Assembly: GCF_004337985.1 (NCBI RefSeq)
Contig: NC_043742.1
Span: forward strand, 1,288,176-1,352,175
DNA from: Pyricularia pennisetigena
Taxonomy: Eukaryota > Ascomycota > Sordariomycetes > Magnaporthales > Pyriculariaceae
Direction: 5' to 3'
DNA length: 64,000 nucleotides
Below the pieces are notes generated by a model, which was given only the letters and a program-made list of their open reading frames with translations, searched no databases and was not told where the DNA came from. Positions 47,382-60,750 of the stretch are shown one piece after another (the first letter of the stretch is position 1; every line of letters begins with the position of its first letter). A program made the position numbers and the translations under genes.

Positions 47382-49223
47382 TAGTCTCAGTGCTCAGACT
47401 AGACCCCCCTGCTTCGCAGTGGGGACCGATCGCTCCATATACCTTTCAGCCACATGGCTTTTCGACCAATTACATTGGCCGAAAAAATCGCGCTCGTTCT
47501 AGTCTGAGGACATCTTGTCGCATTTCGCCGTTTATGGCGGTACCACCAACGATAATTTGTCGTATTTCGCCGTTTATAACGGTATTTTTAATAATATATT
47601 TAATATTACGATATCGCTTATAATTATTTTATTAATATAAGGATAATTTGTGGTATTTTGCCGTTTGTAGCGAGTAAATGCAATATATTCGCATTATAAT
47701 GGTAAAAGAAAATAGTGTACCCATAGTAAGCAATTAAATATTCTTATAAAAAAATAAATAAAAATTATATAAATATATAGTAATTTGCGTTAAATTTATT
47801 GGAGTTTGCTGAGTATTTGCATACCGGCCGCGTCTTTATAGCGACTGTATTTGGAAAGAAATTAAAATATTAAATAAAATCTGTAATTTTTTATTATATT
47901 TAATTTTTGTTTTAAATAATAGTATGCAATAAGTATTTTAATTTAGTTTACAGCCTTTATACCTTAGTAAACCTAGTATTGCAAAGTGCATGCAATTATC
48001 GAATGAAACAAAAGTTTTATTAATATTCTTATATAAATTAACAATTTGTTAAGAAATTAAATAATTTACGCAAATATTGGTAAAATGAAAATATTTTCAC
48101 TTTATATATTCTTTAATCAATTTGCTAATAAATTCTATATAAGTTCTTTTTTTATAAATTTTATTCAATTAAATAAAGCAAAAAATATAAAAATAACACA
48201 AATCTAGCATTTTTTATTATAAAAAAATAAAAAGGGCCGGTATTGTAAATTGGGTTTCACGCTGACGTTTATTTATATATATAATCCATTTTTACAAAAT
48301 TTGGTTTTATTAATGTTGAAATTGGTAAAAATGTAAAAGCATTTCGATGGTAAAATATATATAAAATTGGATATACCTTACCTATCCGCATATTTAAAGG
48401 CTTATATAACTAGGTATACGTACGAAAATGTGATATTATATTAAATATATATATGCCACCCCCCACGTGCAAAAACCACAAAATTCTGCTGCAAAACAAA
48501 AATGATATAAAATTAATTAAATAAAGCAAAAAAATTTATAAAATACACATTTACCATTTGTTTTTATTAAACAGTTTTTAAAGCCGATATTGTAAGCACG
48601 GTTGGACTTGGACGTTTGTTTATATACGTAATCGAATTTCTGAAGTTTTGGTTTCATTATCGTTAAAATTGGTAAAAATATAAACGAGTTTCGATTATAA
48701 ATTATATACAAAAAAGTATATACTTTGCCTATCCGCCTATTTAACTGCTTATATAATTCAATATATGCACCAAAATTTAGTATAACGATATATACATATA
48801 TACGACCCTCCACGTGCAAAAAGTATAAAATTTGGTCAAAAATTAAAAATAATATTAAAAAAAATCGAAAATCGAAAAAAAAATCGAAAAAACAGTACCG
48901 CTATAAACGGATTAAGGGCGGGCTATATCCAACTTTTAATTGGCGTACCGGGTACAAAAAGTTTTGGATTTATAAAAAAGGCCTAACAATTCCTATTTTC
49001 AACGATATTTTCTTTTTTCGATATTTTGCGTGGTTGTGGAATAATAAAGGAATGTCGGTCGCAAAAAGGCCAAAAATACCGCCATAAACGGCGAAAATCG
49101 ACAAATTGTCCTCAGACCTGAACCAGAGCGTTCTTTGGATGGACCCACAGGTACATTGCAAAACCGCAATTGAGCCACGCTCAATTGTGGAGCTCTGGGC
49201 TTCAGGGATGAGCCCTGAGACTA
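47382..49223 (+). mobile_element. TIR DNA transposon, non-autonomous, element 2 (1,842 bp)
   Basis: Same ends as element 1 (TAGTCTCAGTGCTCA ... TGAGCCCTGAGACTA) and a perfect 9-bp duplication GGTGTTTTG at 47373-47381 and 49224-49232. The interior is collinear with element 1, including the internal tandem duplication. Near its right end it lacks about 27 bases of the GAAGTGGAGCGAAGTGG-type variable segment present in elements 1 and 3. It is inserted in the coding frame of the unrecognised minus-strand gene. Confidence 0.93.
47393..47508 (+). other. 116-bp predicted fold at element 2 left end
   Basis: Near-identical to 25337-25452, including the 11-bp outer stem. Its few differences (for example GATCGCTCC for GAGCGCTCC and GAAAAAATC for GAAAAGATC) fall in the internal stems and weaken but do not abolish them. 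Confidence 0.75.
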
Positions 49224-49535
49224 GGTGTTTTGGTAAAAACGTTCGACTTGTTCCCGAATTTAATTAATAAAAAAAGACGGATATTTTTTAATCCAGGCAA
49301 ATAGCTTATTTTTAATATTCGCCACGCATAATTCGTCCGGCGTTAGGTACTTTTTTTTGCTAAATAGGATTTTGGAAATGGTGCTATGGACAAGTTTTTC
49401 GTCAATATTTTGATAAAATAATATGCAAATAATAGGAGTAATTTAAATTTAAACTGTGTTAAAGTGCTCAATAGCAAATAAAATTTTTACGAATATTTAC
49501 CTTCGGTTTTTATTAAAATGAGCTCCTATTTTGGT

Positions 49536-49874
49536 TTAATTTAACCTTTTATTTTTGCGATAAAAAAAGTAAATGTTTCGCCTTAATTCGTCTAATATCC
49601 TGGTTCGCGGTCGCGGTTTTTTGCACGTATTACGTTTTTTAACTGGTTTCGTTGCAGTTGGCGTGGTTGCGGTTAGCGCGATTTGGTTGCTCGGATTAGA
49701 TGGGGAAACGGGGTTTTCTGCCACCCGACGCCAGAATAAACGGGTATTAAGCGGAAGCAATTGCGGATATTTTACACGAAAATAATATTGGTGGTTCCGC
49801 GATTGTACGCCCAAAAATATGTCGGGGTTCGGGTTGCAATACCGCCGCATTAACGTGGTTTGGTTATATGGCAA
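49536..49874 (-). pseudogene. Unrecognised 112-codon ORF
   Basis: An open minus-strand frame: TLMRRYCNPNPDIFLGVQSR, NHQYYFRVKYPQLLPLNTRL, FWRRVAENPVSPSNPSNQI, then an Ala/Thr/Pro and Lys/Arg-rich tail. A 70-codon plus frame overlaps it. No family recognised; it could be the remnant of a basic nuclear protein. Confidence 0.3.
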
Positions 49875-51911
49875 ATTTGCGTAGCAATCGCTATTATTAT
49901 GGCTGGCGAAGCTTGCGTGGCCTATATTAGTGTTAATATTTATAGTTTGGTATTAGGAGGGTGAGATGTTTGCCAATCAAATCCGTGCCCGTAGGAAAGG
50001 GGTATTATATTAACTGAATGCCGGTATAAAACCGAGTGTTGGTACAATTTAGGGTGAATTTAAATAATATTAACAATAAATTGTGAAGCTTTAAGCCAAA
50101 AAAAAAAGAAAAAAAAAGATTTAATTCAAGTTTACCCAAATTGAATTTTGGATTTTTTTTTACAATTTACCATAATGGCCCGATGGGTAAAAGGAGCATA
50201 ATATAGGCCACAAATTTTCTGCTTAAGGGCCGCGAAAAAGGTTTTTGGAAATATGTTTTCCCAACGATATATACGGTCGCAATACAGTTTTTTAGGGTAT
50301 TACGTCCTTGGAATCGGCGTTATTGGCGTTATTGGTACTGGTAATAATTTTCGGAAAAAATACGACCCCACCCAATGGATTTTTTATTTCCAGGCGGTGC
50401 TGCCGCATAAAAGCGGGGTTAGTAATAGGAGCCGGGGTAGGATAAGAAATAGCGATTAAGGGAAAAAAGGAAAGGAAGTGAGGAATAATTCGATAAAAAT
50501 TAGTCGAAATTGGTTTGTGGGACGATTTGCAACCTGAAAATGTTTTTGCCGAATTAAACCCTTACGGATAACCAGGGTTACATTATAAATCCCGTATATT
50601 TAAAATGCGTACTGTAACCCGTAATTTCCCTATAACAAAATGCTAAAATTTTAAATACAAGCATTTCGGCGATCCGTGTTACGGCGGCGTAAATAAGCAT
50701 TAAATTAGAAAAATTTTACAAATAACCAGGCCGCAAATGCATTTGGTAAGGCAGATTTAAAGATTTAACGATTTAATTTCCAATGTTATATATAGGATAT
50801 AATTCCCAGGATTTTACCGTTAGCGGTATGTTGGAACGTCGTAACGTAATTTATATAACCGATATTTTACGTATATGGACGATGTGGTACCAAGTTTAAC
50901 ATATATATGTAACCGTAATAAGGAGGGGAAATGCTGGTAATATAATATAAACGAAATGTGTCGTAAGCAGTATTAGGCAGGAAGGTGTCGTACGTGCTGG
51001 ATTCGCAGCTTTGGACCTTTTTTTTTGTTATTGTGATGAAATTGAACTGTCGCAACATTAATAACGGTGATTTTAATAATTTAAACCAAAACCTCGGGAT
51101 TGTAATGAATTTGGTAATATATAATAACAAAAAATTGAACGGTAATGTCGCGAAAGTTTCCGCAATTGGTAGGAAGAAGAAATGTTAGCAATATGATTCG
51201 AAAAAGTGGGATTTTGGCGTTAAGCCATATTAGTTACGATTCCATACCACTATTACTAAAAATGTTAACCACGAAATTTGGCGAAGCCCATTTCGCCTTT
51301 TATTTATAGGTTACCATATCGGTCTTTATTCTATTTTTGAACCGGAAAATGGGAATTAAAATACCAGCCATAGCTGTACACCAGAGCTAATTCTAGGTTT
51401 TTACCGATTTATTTAGCTTAAATTAGGATTAAAGGAAGTCCTGAAATCGAAAAGTTGACCTTCGAATAAAGATCCCGCAGCGCCCCAAAAGTAGCACCCC
51501 TATACAAAAAATTACGCATGTTTTAAAATTGGACCATTTACTAAGTCCCACTTTTGGGCGTGAATTTAAGGCATTTCCTTTGGTTAAAATGGTTTTTTAG
51601 GTTGCGATTACGATTCGGACAACAATTATTAAATATTTTTTTTACTAACCTGATTTTAATCGACGGTAATAGGGACCGATAATAGCGAAATATAATAATA
51701 AATTGTACGAATATAGGATTTGCAGCAGGATTTAATGACGAGCGCAGACCATTTCCCCGGGAAAAAAGGTTTTTGCAAGATGTAGAAGCTGCGACGGATA
51801 AATTACAGGCTAAGGATTTAATACGTATTTAGATTTAACATTGCTGTAATTCGGCAGTCCAAATCCGAAGTTAATAATTAACCTGTTCGTTGCTAGAAAA
51901 TAAAAACAAAA
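49875..51911. other. RIP-mutated sequence, no gene called
   Basis: Moderately mutated. The only recognisable item is the diverged repeat of the 45.44-45.53 kb sequence at about 51.24-51.34 kb. Confidence 0.45.
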
Positions 51912-52752
51912 GTGCGTATTGCCAAATTTGGATTGCGAGGAGTTGGGTTTAGTTGCAGTTTAATTATTATAACTATAATATCCACAACTTTCACAATTTT
52001 TAATGCGACTAAGGCGTTACCGAGGCAGAACGGATTATCTACCTGGTCTGCTATAACAAACCCGTGGCCACAAATATTAATATTTTCTATTTCCTGTGTT
52101 TCTGTCCTGGTTTGCGTTTGGACTTTCTGGTTTTACTGCCGTGGAGGGCACCAAAAGGCGGAAAAAACTGGAATATACCATAATATTTTAGCTTTCGGAA
52201 AATTCGGTCTGGGTATGGCTTTTTGGGTCACCAACGCTGTTTCCTTTTAACATTAGCGAAACAGCAGTAATAACCAGGATTTGTGGGGATGGTCCTGTAT
52301 ATAAAACGGTCGTTCGGAGCTGTTTAAAAAAAATGTCGATTATGCACTACTTTGCAACCTGCAAGTAATTGTGCACAAAAATCCCTTTGTAAAGGTGCAT
52401 TTGTTTAATTCATTCCTCACTATAATCCCAGGATTGGACTGTTATTTGCATTACTATCGAAATTATTATTAATGCTGCGACTATTGGTTTATATTTAATC
52501 GTTATTTACCGCTTTTATTTTTTACGTAAATTTTAAAAGTCGATGGATCGGCGAAACAAAACTAGAATGGAATTTTACTTTATTCAAACTTCTGGAAATT
52601 TACCACAATCCAATTATTTACAGCATTTTTCACATTAGCCCAACCGCAATAACGACAGATTTTTGGAAGGTGAATATGGGCAGGGAAGCCCGGTCGATAT
52701 ATATCTACAGCCGGTCCCTATTCCAGCGGTTTACGCAAACAGGGTTAGTTAG
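51912..52752 (+). pseudogene. Four-TM fungal membrane protein with one intron, RIP-mutated
   Basis: Exon 1 (51912-52364, 151 codons) encodes VGFSCSLIIITIISTTFTIF, NATKALPRQNGLSTW, NPWPQILIFSISCVSVLVC, a YCRGGH loop, GLGMAFWVTNAVSF and QDLWGWSC. An intron follows at 52365-52431 (GTAATT ... CACTATAATCCCAG, 67 bp). Exon 2 (52432-52752) reads TVICITIEIIINAATIGLYL, IVIYRFYFLRKF, then a polar tail ending PVPIPAVYAN. The claudin/MARVEL-like layout with 'WGWSC' and 'YRFY' followed by a basic stretch and a Pro-rich tail matches a conserved hypothetical family of filamentous fungi. There are only about five stops, fewer than in the arms. Confidence 0.72.
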
Positions 52753-53344
52753 CAATATTCCCAAAAAGGTTTTTTGGGATTAATTATAAACTGTTAAGGT
52801 ATTAAATAAGTATTGTAGATTTTTGAAAAATATTTGTAGCTTTCACCGTAGTTGGGCAATTTTAAATTTAAAATAGTTTTTATTTTTCAAATATAAAAAT
52901 TTCGACGAAATAAAATTTGCATTAACCCTTACTAATTTGCCCAATATGGTTTCGTCCAGCTGCTATATCCACTAAGGGAATGGGCTTTGGAAACAGCCGG
53001 TAATAGCCAATAATAGGATTTGTAACCTGCTCCTAATAATCTAACGTATTAAAGGAGCCTTTAGTTGCATTTTTTTCTTTTTTGAAAAAGAGGGTGATAA
53101 TGTTGAATGCGTTTTCCCCGGGAGCTCCTTGGCTACCATACCAAAACAAAAAGCATATATTCCCTTCCATAATTTCGTCTGGATTTCGTTAAAACTTTCC
53201 TGTTTTTCCAACGCAATCAGTAGCCAATTTGCATAATTATACAAATAAACTCGTTATGCAGGCTCCTTTATAATGGCGTTAATATGTGTTAACCTTTATA
53301 ATGCATGGGATTTTGATTCGGCGACCGCGCTGATATCCGGTTAA
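52753..53344. other. Spacer before right inverted-repeat arm
   Basis: A 67-codon minus-strand frame (53244-53041, ANWLLIALEKQESFNEIQTK) is unrecognised. The inverted-repeat homology begins sharply at about 53345. Confidence 0.45.
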
Positions 53345-53372
53345 TCCAAAAAACCGGGGAACAAATGGACAT

Positions 53373-54210
53373 TTGACAGCTTTAATAAAAGGGCCATACG
53401 GGAAGGAGTTTAAACTCGATCTGTATGGTACAGTGCTCCTTTTTGCTACTGGTATTAGAATCGCTGGCCAGTTGTCATATATGTCGCAACTGCTGCGAAA
53501 CTATCGTTCCTGCGAAACAAAAATAAAAAGGATCGCACTCTTCTGGCAGGTCCGTTTAAAAGGTAAATTTTCGAATCCAATATAAAGATTTGCTACCGCT
53601 AATAAAATTAAAATTTATTTGGTTTATATCGCCGACCGGATGTAAAAGGTATTAAATTAAAACAAAAACCGGGTAAATAATTATAACCGAACGGAAATTT
53701 TGGCGATTAGTCAATTAAATATTTTTAAGTTTTGGAAATTTAAATTTATATCCTATTTAATTACGTATTATAATATACTTAAATAAGGGATTTTATTAAT
53801 TTGGGAAAACGTATTAGTATAATATATGGCGTTTTAAACGTTACGGATGTTTTTAACTTTAAAATTAACTAACGAAAAAGGCGGATTACCATTTGTCGTA
53901 AATTTTCGACCAAAAATTTTACCGATAACGACGTTAACAACGATATAATCTGCGTGGACGAAAAAGTAGGCGTTGCTATAAGGAAATATATGGCATTTAC
54001 CGGAAATAATAGTATTTTTTTTAAAAAATTGGATTTTCAGCCCGAAATATATAACGAAAAAATTTTGGTATAGGTTAAACGCTTTTTAACCGGTTTATTT
54101 ATAATTATATACCGCGTTTTACGGAGCAAAATTGCTTAATAATTGGCCGTTTAAATTAATGTTGTCGATATTACTTAATACTAACGGCGACGAACTAAAT
54201 AATATCCAGG
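53373..54210 (+). pseudogene. Ferric reductase C-terminal fragment, right copy
   Basis: LIKGPYGKEFKLDLYGTVLL, FATGIRIAGQLSYMSQLLRN, YRSCETKIKRIALFWQV is the NAD-binding half of the FRE-type reductase found complete at 24421-22700. This part is less mutated than the left copy (Ala, Thr and Gly kept where the left has Ile or Asn). Everything N-terminal of the GPYG motif is missing at the arm boundary. Confidence 0.82.
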
Positions 54211-57200
54211 ATTATTACGGTCGTTAATTGTGCTTTTAACAAATTAATATATTAATAATACAATATTTGCATTAATTTTCTGGTTTTTCCTTTTTTTTAA
54301 ATGTTCGAAAAATAATAATTATAAAAAGTATTTACCCATGGATTTCGGTAAAACAGTTTCGGGGTATTTTGGAATACGACGAGGCAAAAATATAATATAA
54401 GGTATTAAAACGCCATCCTACGATTGCAAATTTGTTCGCCGTTTACGTTTTCCATTAAAAAGGTTTTGGCCCTTTTTTAAGCGTGTATAGAATTTTGTAA
54501 ATTAATAAAATCGAGCAAATATTTTTTTTTAATTGGTAACCTAAAACGGCCATTTTTTTAAATAAGAATTGAAAATTGAGGAGGTAATAGGTATTGCTAT
54601 AATATATACGAAACCCCGCGATTTATGTATATAATTTATGCAAATTAATCGGTAGGTGTTTGTCCCTTTCGTAAACTAATTATAATTCAATTTTGTAATT
54701 TCATCCGGAAATTATATGCGTTACTGCTATTAATTAAAATATTTAGGTTTTTATCCTCACTTATTTAAAAATAACAAACACTGCCGATTAAATTAATATT
54801 GTAAGCTATTCGCGTATTATTCCATTTAAATAGCGACCTTAATTTCGAACAAAGCTTTAACCCATTCCGCCCGCGCTAATTATGGTTATTATATCGCCTT
54901 TAAAAACTTCGAACTATTTACCATTAATGGCGTTATAACCCAAAAATTTCCCTAATACGGGATCTCGGCCTAAGGGAACCGGAATTCCTTTACCGTTTAT
55001 TCGAATATAAAAGGTAAAATATTCCCAAAAAATTAAAAAATATTCCCAATAAACCTTTTTTTATTTATAAAGGCCGTCCGTTTTCCAGGAATATGCGTAA
55101 CGATTCCAAACGTACCGAATTATCCCATATTTGCCGGTATTATTAAATAAAATATATATTATACGAAAATTAATTTTACATTGGCGGTTACCCCGTGGGC
55201 TCCGCCGCTTTTTATCGATAAATCGTACAATATTGCGTTTTTGGTTATTTTCGATATAAAGGTCCTTCGAAAAACGAGTTTTTTGGCGGTAAATAAGATT
55301 ATCGCCGCGGAAACGTTCGATTTTTACGGGTATTTTTGGAATATTAAATAGTTATACTAATTGGTTTTTCGACGGTAAATTGGGAGGCGTTGTATTTGGT
55401 CGGCAATTTAAAAATAACGATGTAAGTGGTATTTTACCTGCAATATTCGGCGAGCAGGGCGCCAATAGGTTTCCCAAAATTCCAAAATTATGAAGCCATT
55501 ATTTAATGTGCCACAATTTAATATTGATAGCGCATATTTCGTCCCAATTTGTTAATGTAAATTAAAAATTTTAAAAACACGGATCCGAATCCAAATTAAC
55601 CAAATTGAAATCGGTAAAGGGAATGGATAAGGAATCGCCGGGGAAGTGGGTAATCGGTTTAACAAATGAAAATTGTAATTAATAATTTTATATAAAAAAC
55701 GAAGGTAAACCATTATAAAAGTTTGAAAGATTTATGGTAAAATTTCCAAAATCGTCGGTAGTTAATTTAGCATTTGTGTTAAAAAATATTAAACCAAAAA
55801 ACGTGTTTTTAAAGGATCGAAATATGATATTTAACGATCGAATATAAAAAAAAACGTAGCGGTTATTCGTGGTAAGGGGTTTTTTAAATTTTACGGCCGT
55901 ACGAAAAAAATAAAATAAACAGGTTTTAAGGGGTAAAAAGGAAAGAAAAAAGCATATTTTCGGGAAAAGGGCAAAGGACTCCTTAATATAAATAATAAAT
56001 AATTTCGGCGTTTAGGCCAATTTTATATTATTAGGTGATATTCCGAGATCCAGGTTAAAAATAATATTTCCTATTAAACCTGATAAATATTTGTTTATCA
56101 TTTTAATATATAGATTTATTATTACCGCAATAGGGTAACGCGATACGGGTGGGTTTTTATATATAATTATTCCATAAAACGTAATATCCCGATCCTGTTA
56201 AACTAGATAACGAACGCCCTCCTTATCCTCGCCACCTTTATTTAATTAAACATTTTTGGTAACGGTTTCCCGCCAAATTTGCCCTAATACCCTCCTGTTT
56301 TAAAATAAAATATAAATAAGCAGTGCCAGTATCCCAACCTATAGTCGAAAAATAAAGTTGTAGGGGTTTTTTACCAGGGTTTTATATAAAAGTTATCCAA
56401 TTTCCTTATATATTAAAATATTTGGGCTTAGGAGTATACGGTATTTATACGCAGCAATATTTACAACCTGCTGGTGCAAAATATTAATATAATTTTTCGC
56501 TGTTTACCCCTTTATAATATATAATTTAATTACGTTTTGCGTGGGAGTAATACCTATTTTTTTGGCCACCACACCGAATAGGGTATTTGTATTTTTTTCC
56601 ACCTTTTAAATACGATAAACAAACCAAGTTTTACGCTAATATAAATAAAATCGTTATATATGTGGACCAGTTTACCCTCCCGTCTTAAAAAAACGTTATT
56701 GTATTTGAGCCGTAATAATGTATAATATATTAATTCGGTAATCGCCGTAATATCCACCTCTACCTATTGCGCCCAATTTAAAAGGATATGGTAAAATTTC
56801 CTGTATATTAAGGATGCCGTAAAATCTATCCTGTTATACATTTCGCTTTATTAAAGTATTTTCGTTAGGAATAATAATAAATTAATAAATTATACCGACT
56901 TTTTTTAACAAACGAACCCCGTTAACGGATTATTAAACTGGTTTATAAAGGAAGGTCGACTATTTCGGCGTCCCCGACGATAAGGTTTGCAGGAGTTTAG
57001 GTTTTTCGAAAATTTCCCCAAACGCAGGAAACCTGTTTGGTATAACCGCTCCAAGCAATACCTTTTAAAATGGATCCGGTACGCCCGAAAAAATGGTAAT
57101 GATTTCGTAAACGGTACATTGCTATCTCCACGTTATTTTCCTTAAACTGGACCGAGGAACGAAATTTATTTGCGTCGAATTATGGAATACGTAATTGGAA

Positions 57201-57649
57201 CTTTTTAAACAGGTACGGTTTTAGCTATAAAAGGTTATATACCCTTTAATTATAATTTAACGTTTTAATAAATCCAGGAAAATCCTATTCCGGCCTAAAT
57301 TTACCTGGATGCAAAAAATCGCGCAAAGTATAATTAATAATTAATAATTTTATGCATATATTCTTATATTTATTTAAAGGTTGCGCAGCATATATGCAAC
57401 GGAAATAATGAAAAAAAAATAAAAGTTTGTAAACCAGTTGGAAGAAAAAAATAACCCAAAAAAAACGCGATTTCCAAAGTCCATAATGGAGTCGGGATTT
57501 TTCCAAATAAACCACAACTTAAGCCCAAATGCAATATTTGGTAAGTTTGCGAAAATATAAAAGGCGCAGCTGTGGCGGCCGTTAATTTAAATACCAATTT
57601 TTAACGTTTAAATAAATAATATTTATACGGTAATTCCATTAAGCGAATC
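54211..57649. other. RIP-mutated arm sequence, no assignable gene
   Basis: Mirror of 19060-22500. Open frames at 57285-57515 and 57370-57597 (minus) overlap each other and have antisense rivals, so none is called. Confidence 0.4.
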
Positions 57650-58591
57650 GTGGAAATATATCGGGATTCGGCGAATAAACCAAATATTTATCCCGGTTTT
57701 ATATTTTTGGAATCCATATTTAACGATACGCAAAAAATGGCCCTAATAAATTGTTCAAATGTTTTAGCAAACATTATACCGGGATTTGCCGAAATCGTTT
57801 TACCGAATAATTTTTATTTAATGGGAAACTTCGAAGCCGATATGGGCGACAAGGTATTATAACTACGCCCGGCTATTTTTATTTCCTTTATAAATAAATT
57901 AAGCGGCGTATTTTCACCATTTATACAATGGGATATTTTTTCGCAATCCTTTTACGGATATCCACCCGTTTTTGCCTGGTTTCCACCGATGGCGGCCATA
58001 ACCGGCGAATCGAATTTTACCATATTATTTTACAATAATATCCCCATTGGGTTTAACCGTTTGGTATTTTAATACGTTTTATTTAAAACGGTTACGGATT
58101 TTAAAATGTTCGTTTTTTAATACCAGGATTAATGGGTGTAAATATTGGGTTACGAAAACCTAATTAGGGAATAGGCCCAGGAATTTGGTTTTAAAAAAGT
58201 CCTTTTATCGTCCGATTTATTTAAAAAATCCCCAAACGTTAGTTTTTTACCTAAAATGATAATTAGTGTGTACGATATTAATGGTTTACCAAGGCCTTAT
58301 AATTAGTAATCGGAGTTTATTACCGCGGTCTTGGTTTTCGGTACTTTTTATAACTGGGGCCGGGATTTGCAGGTTATTTTGGATTATTTTTTTGCAAATA
58401 ATTTCGCCGCCCCAGGTCCGGTAAACGGTAGTTCAAAAATCGAAAACGGTACGTACGGTTATTCGACGAAACTATATTTTAGAAACCTTTTTTTTAAAAG
58501 GGCAAAATCTGAATTTTTATCGTTTTTTAGTGTTAAAGATTTTTTGTGCGCGTTGAAAGCTATTTTGCTAAATAAAGCCTGGCAAATTTGA
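57650..58591 (+). pseudogene. HAD phosphatase (CECR5/YKR070W-like), right copy
   Basis: Same frame and length as 19059-18118. The C-terminal block reads VFGTFYNWGRDLQVILDYFF, NNFAAPGPVNGSSKIENG, STKLYFRNLFF and VKDFLCALKAILLNKAWQI. Different residues are lost in each arm, so the two copies together support the family call better than either alone. Confidence 0.65.
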
Positions 58592-58849
58592 TTTGAAAAA
58601 ACGGAAAGATGATTATGGGTTATTAGTTTTTCGAATTCGATGCGCATTTTTATATTTTATAACGGAAGATCGGGTTTTCGGCCTGTATTGGTATTAAACG
58701 ATAGTACCGCAGTTTTTATAGTTTTCCTCCACTGTTTTTTTTTAATTTGATTTTTGTTCGCCTGTTTCCATATTATTCGAAATTTTTTTTGGTATTAACT
58801 TAATTTTTTAAGATTTTTACTGTTTGTTATTTAAATATAAAATATTGTA

Positions 58850-60750
58850 AAATTTTCTTTTTTTTAAATTATAACGACCATACGTATAACCGGCTAACTT
58901 TTGAAAATAAAGGAAATGCTAACCGTAACATCCGCCCAATATATACGTTAAGCCCGCCATAATAAGCTTATAAATGACCGTAATAGTAAATCGGCCGAAA
59001 TTCTATTTCTTACCGCCGCTCCAAAGTTAGTTTACCCACCAAACGTTTTTTACGTAGCCTAATTAGGCATTCGTAAGGTTGGCGGTAAAACGGGTATTTC
59101 GATTCGCTTAAAAACCATTTTTCGGTACACGCGGAATATATTATATATCCTTTTTACTGTTAGCCGGGGTTAAATACGAAATAGCAATTTAATATATACC
59201 GTATTTTGTTACCAATATTTGGGTTTTTTGCTCCAAACAAATTCCGCAATCGGTATTGCGAAAAATTCTAATGTTTGTTATATTATCCGTTTCCGGGTGG
59301 TTTTTACATTTTAACAGGCATACTGCCGTAAAGATTTCGTTCCGATAGCGTAAGCGGTATTCGGGATAAATAGGTTATAAAGCGAATTGTTAGCGGGTTT
59401 TATATAATATTTCACGGGTGGTTTAATTTACCCCAAAATGCATAAATTTACATATCCGTATACGATAACGAAATAGTCGGTATTCCGAAAAAAGGTTGAG
59501 CAAATAGAACATTTAAAATCGGTATTATCCGTAGTTAGGTTAATAATAGGCCGCAGGTTTAAATTTTACAAAATGCGTTCGAATTAATTGCAAATTTCCA
59601 CTTTTTGTTTTGCAACAAATAATTGCCGATTTGCTTTTGCGAATTTGACTTTTAAATCCCGGTATAGCTGAAATATAAAAGTGGTAAACCGTTAATTACT
59701 GCGTCGGCTGTCTTTTAAATAATGGTAAAAAAATGTTGTTCGATTATTTAATTATTTTTGGAATTATTGTCGCATTCGTTCGATTTGCCCAATACTTTTT
59801 TCGGCCCGTAGTTGACGAGCCTGTTCGCCATTTTCCTTTATATAAAACGCGTAAAATGGGGGAAAACGAATTATTGTATATTCCATTAGCTTTTTTCAAA
59901 TATTTATATTAACCGTTGGGAACGAAATTGTAAAAGGTAAAATAAATGGAAAATTGGAGCAGGGCCGGGAAAAATGGGCTGGTATTTATATTATTAACGC
60001 AGCATTTATGGCACGACATTACTCGCAATTACCCATTTATTATTTTGGTCCATCAATTTTCCCAAAAAACCCAATACCTAATTCCCTATTACAAAAAAGT
60101 AATTTGTAAAACTGTATATTGCGGTATAAATCCAGCGTTTAAACCCTCCACCCGAATTCGGAAACTTATATTGCAATAACTTTTACAGCATTTTTTTAAC
60201 GATTTAAAAAAATAAAATAAAAGGTACGTCGGTATGTTAAAATAATGGATTTCGACATCCAGTTCGGGGTATATTATTGGGTAAAAGCAGCCATTTGTCG
60301 GTTGCGTGCGGGCGGGTTTTGTTACTTATTATTATCAAATACGTTTTTTTTTTTTTTTTTTTTTTGCAGTTTGCCTATCGATTAAGGCCCCCCGCTAAAC
60401 AGTTTTGCAAAATGCTCGCTAATTAATTAACGGTAAAACCTCGGTAGAGATTCGGCGGTTTAAAATTAAGGATGTTTTTGGTAAATTTCCCTCGTTATAC
60501 AAACGGATAAATTTTTCGCCCGCGCCGCAATTCACCGGAATAGGCAGGTAAAAAATATTGGTTATTTAATTTAAAATTTTGGACTATGTTTTTATAATTG
60601 TTGGTTAAATACGAATTAGTACGCCTTTTGGTTATTTCCAAAATTAAATAGGGTATCCCCAACGGTTGGAATCGGTCGAAATAAAATATGGGGCGGGGGA
60701 CGTTGGTAATATAATTTGGACACGAAATAAATTTTTTCGGAATTTGGTAA
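58850..60750 (-). pseudogene. Right copy of the long frame with Cys cluster
   Basis: Mirror of 15843-17850. On the minus strand it keeps FISTDC-equivalent, LGKSNECDNNSKNN, then SACTEKWFLSESKYPFYRQP, where Cys residues of the left copy are Tyr (TGC/TGT to TAC/TAT). A plus-strand ORF at 59946-60179 lies antisense to it. Confidence 0.45.

Larger units (their letters stand above)
47091..49470 (-). pseudogene. Unrecognised gene split by element 2
   Basis: On the minus strand the frame reads NIDEKLVHSTISKILFSKKK, YLTPDELCVANIKNKLFAWI, KKYPSFFIN, IREQVERFYQNT down to 49224. Element 2 then interrupts it, and it resumes exactly in frame from 47381 as PEISAQFAEKLQFAISLKTF, QREHYFDVLCFQTSEPFILH, then YLFKFPYTVP, ending IFIRC at a TAA (47091-47093). 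Skipping the element and one copy of its 9-bp duplication restores the frame. The LTPDELCVANIKNKLF region could be a helix-turn-helix, but the family is unknown. Confidence 0.55.

Noticed and set aside
59946..60179. 77-codon plus-strand ORF (MENWSRAGKNGLVFILLTQ)
   Set aside because: Antisense to the long Cys-cluster frame, and not preserved as an uninterrupted frame in the left arm.
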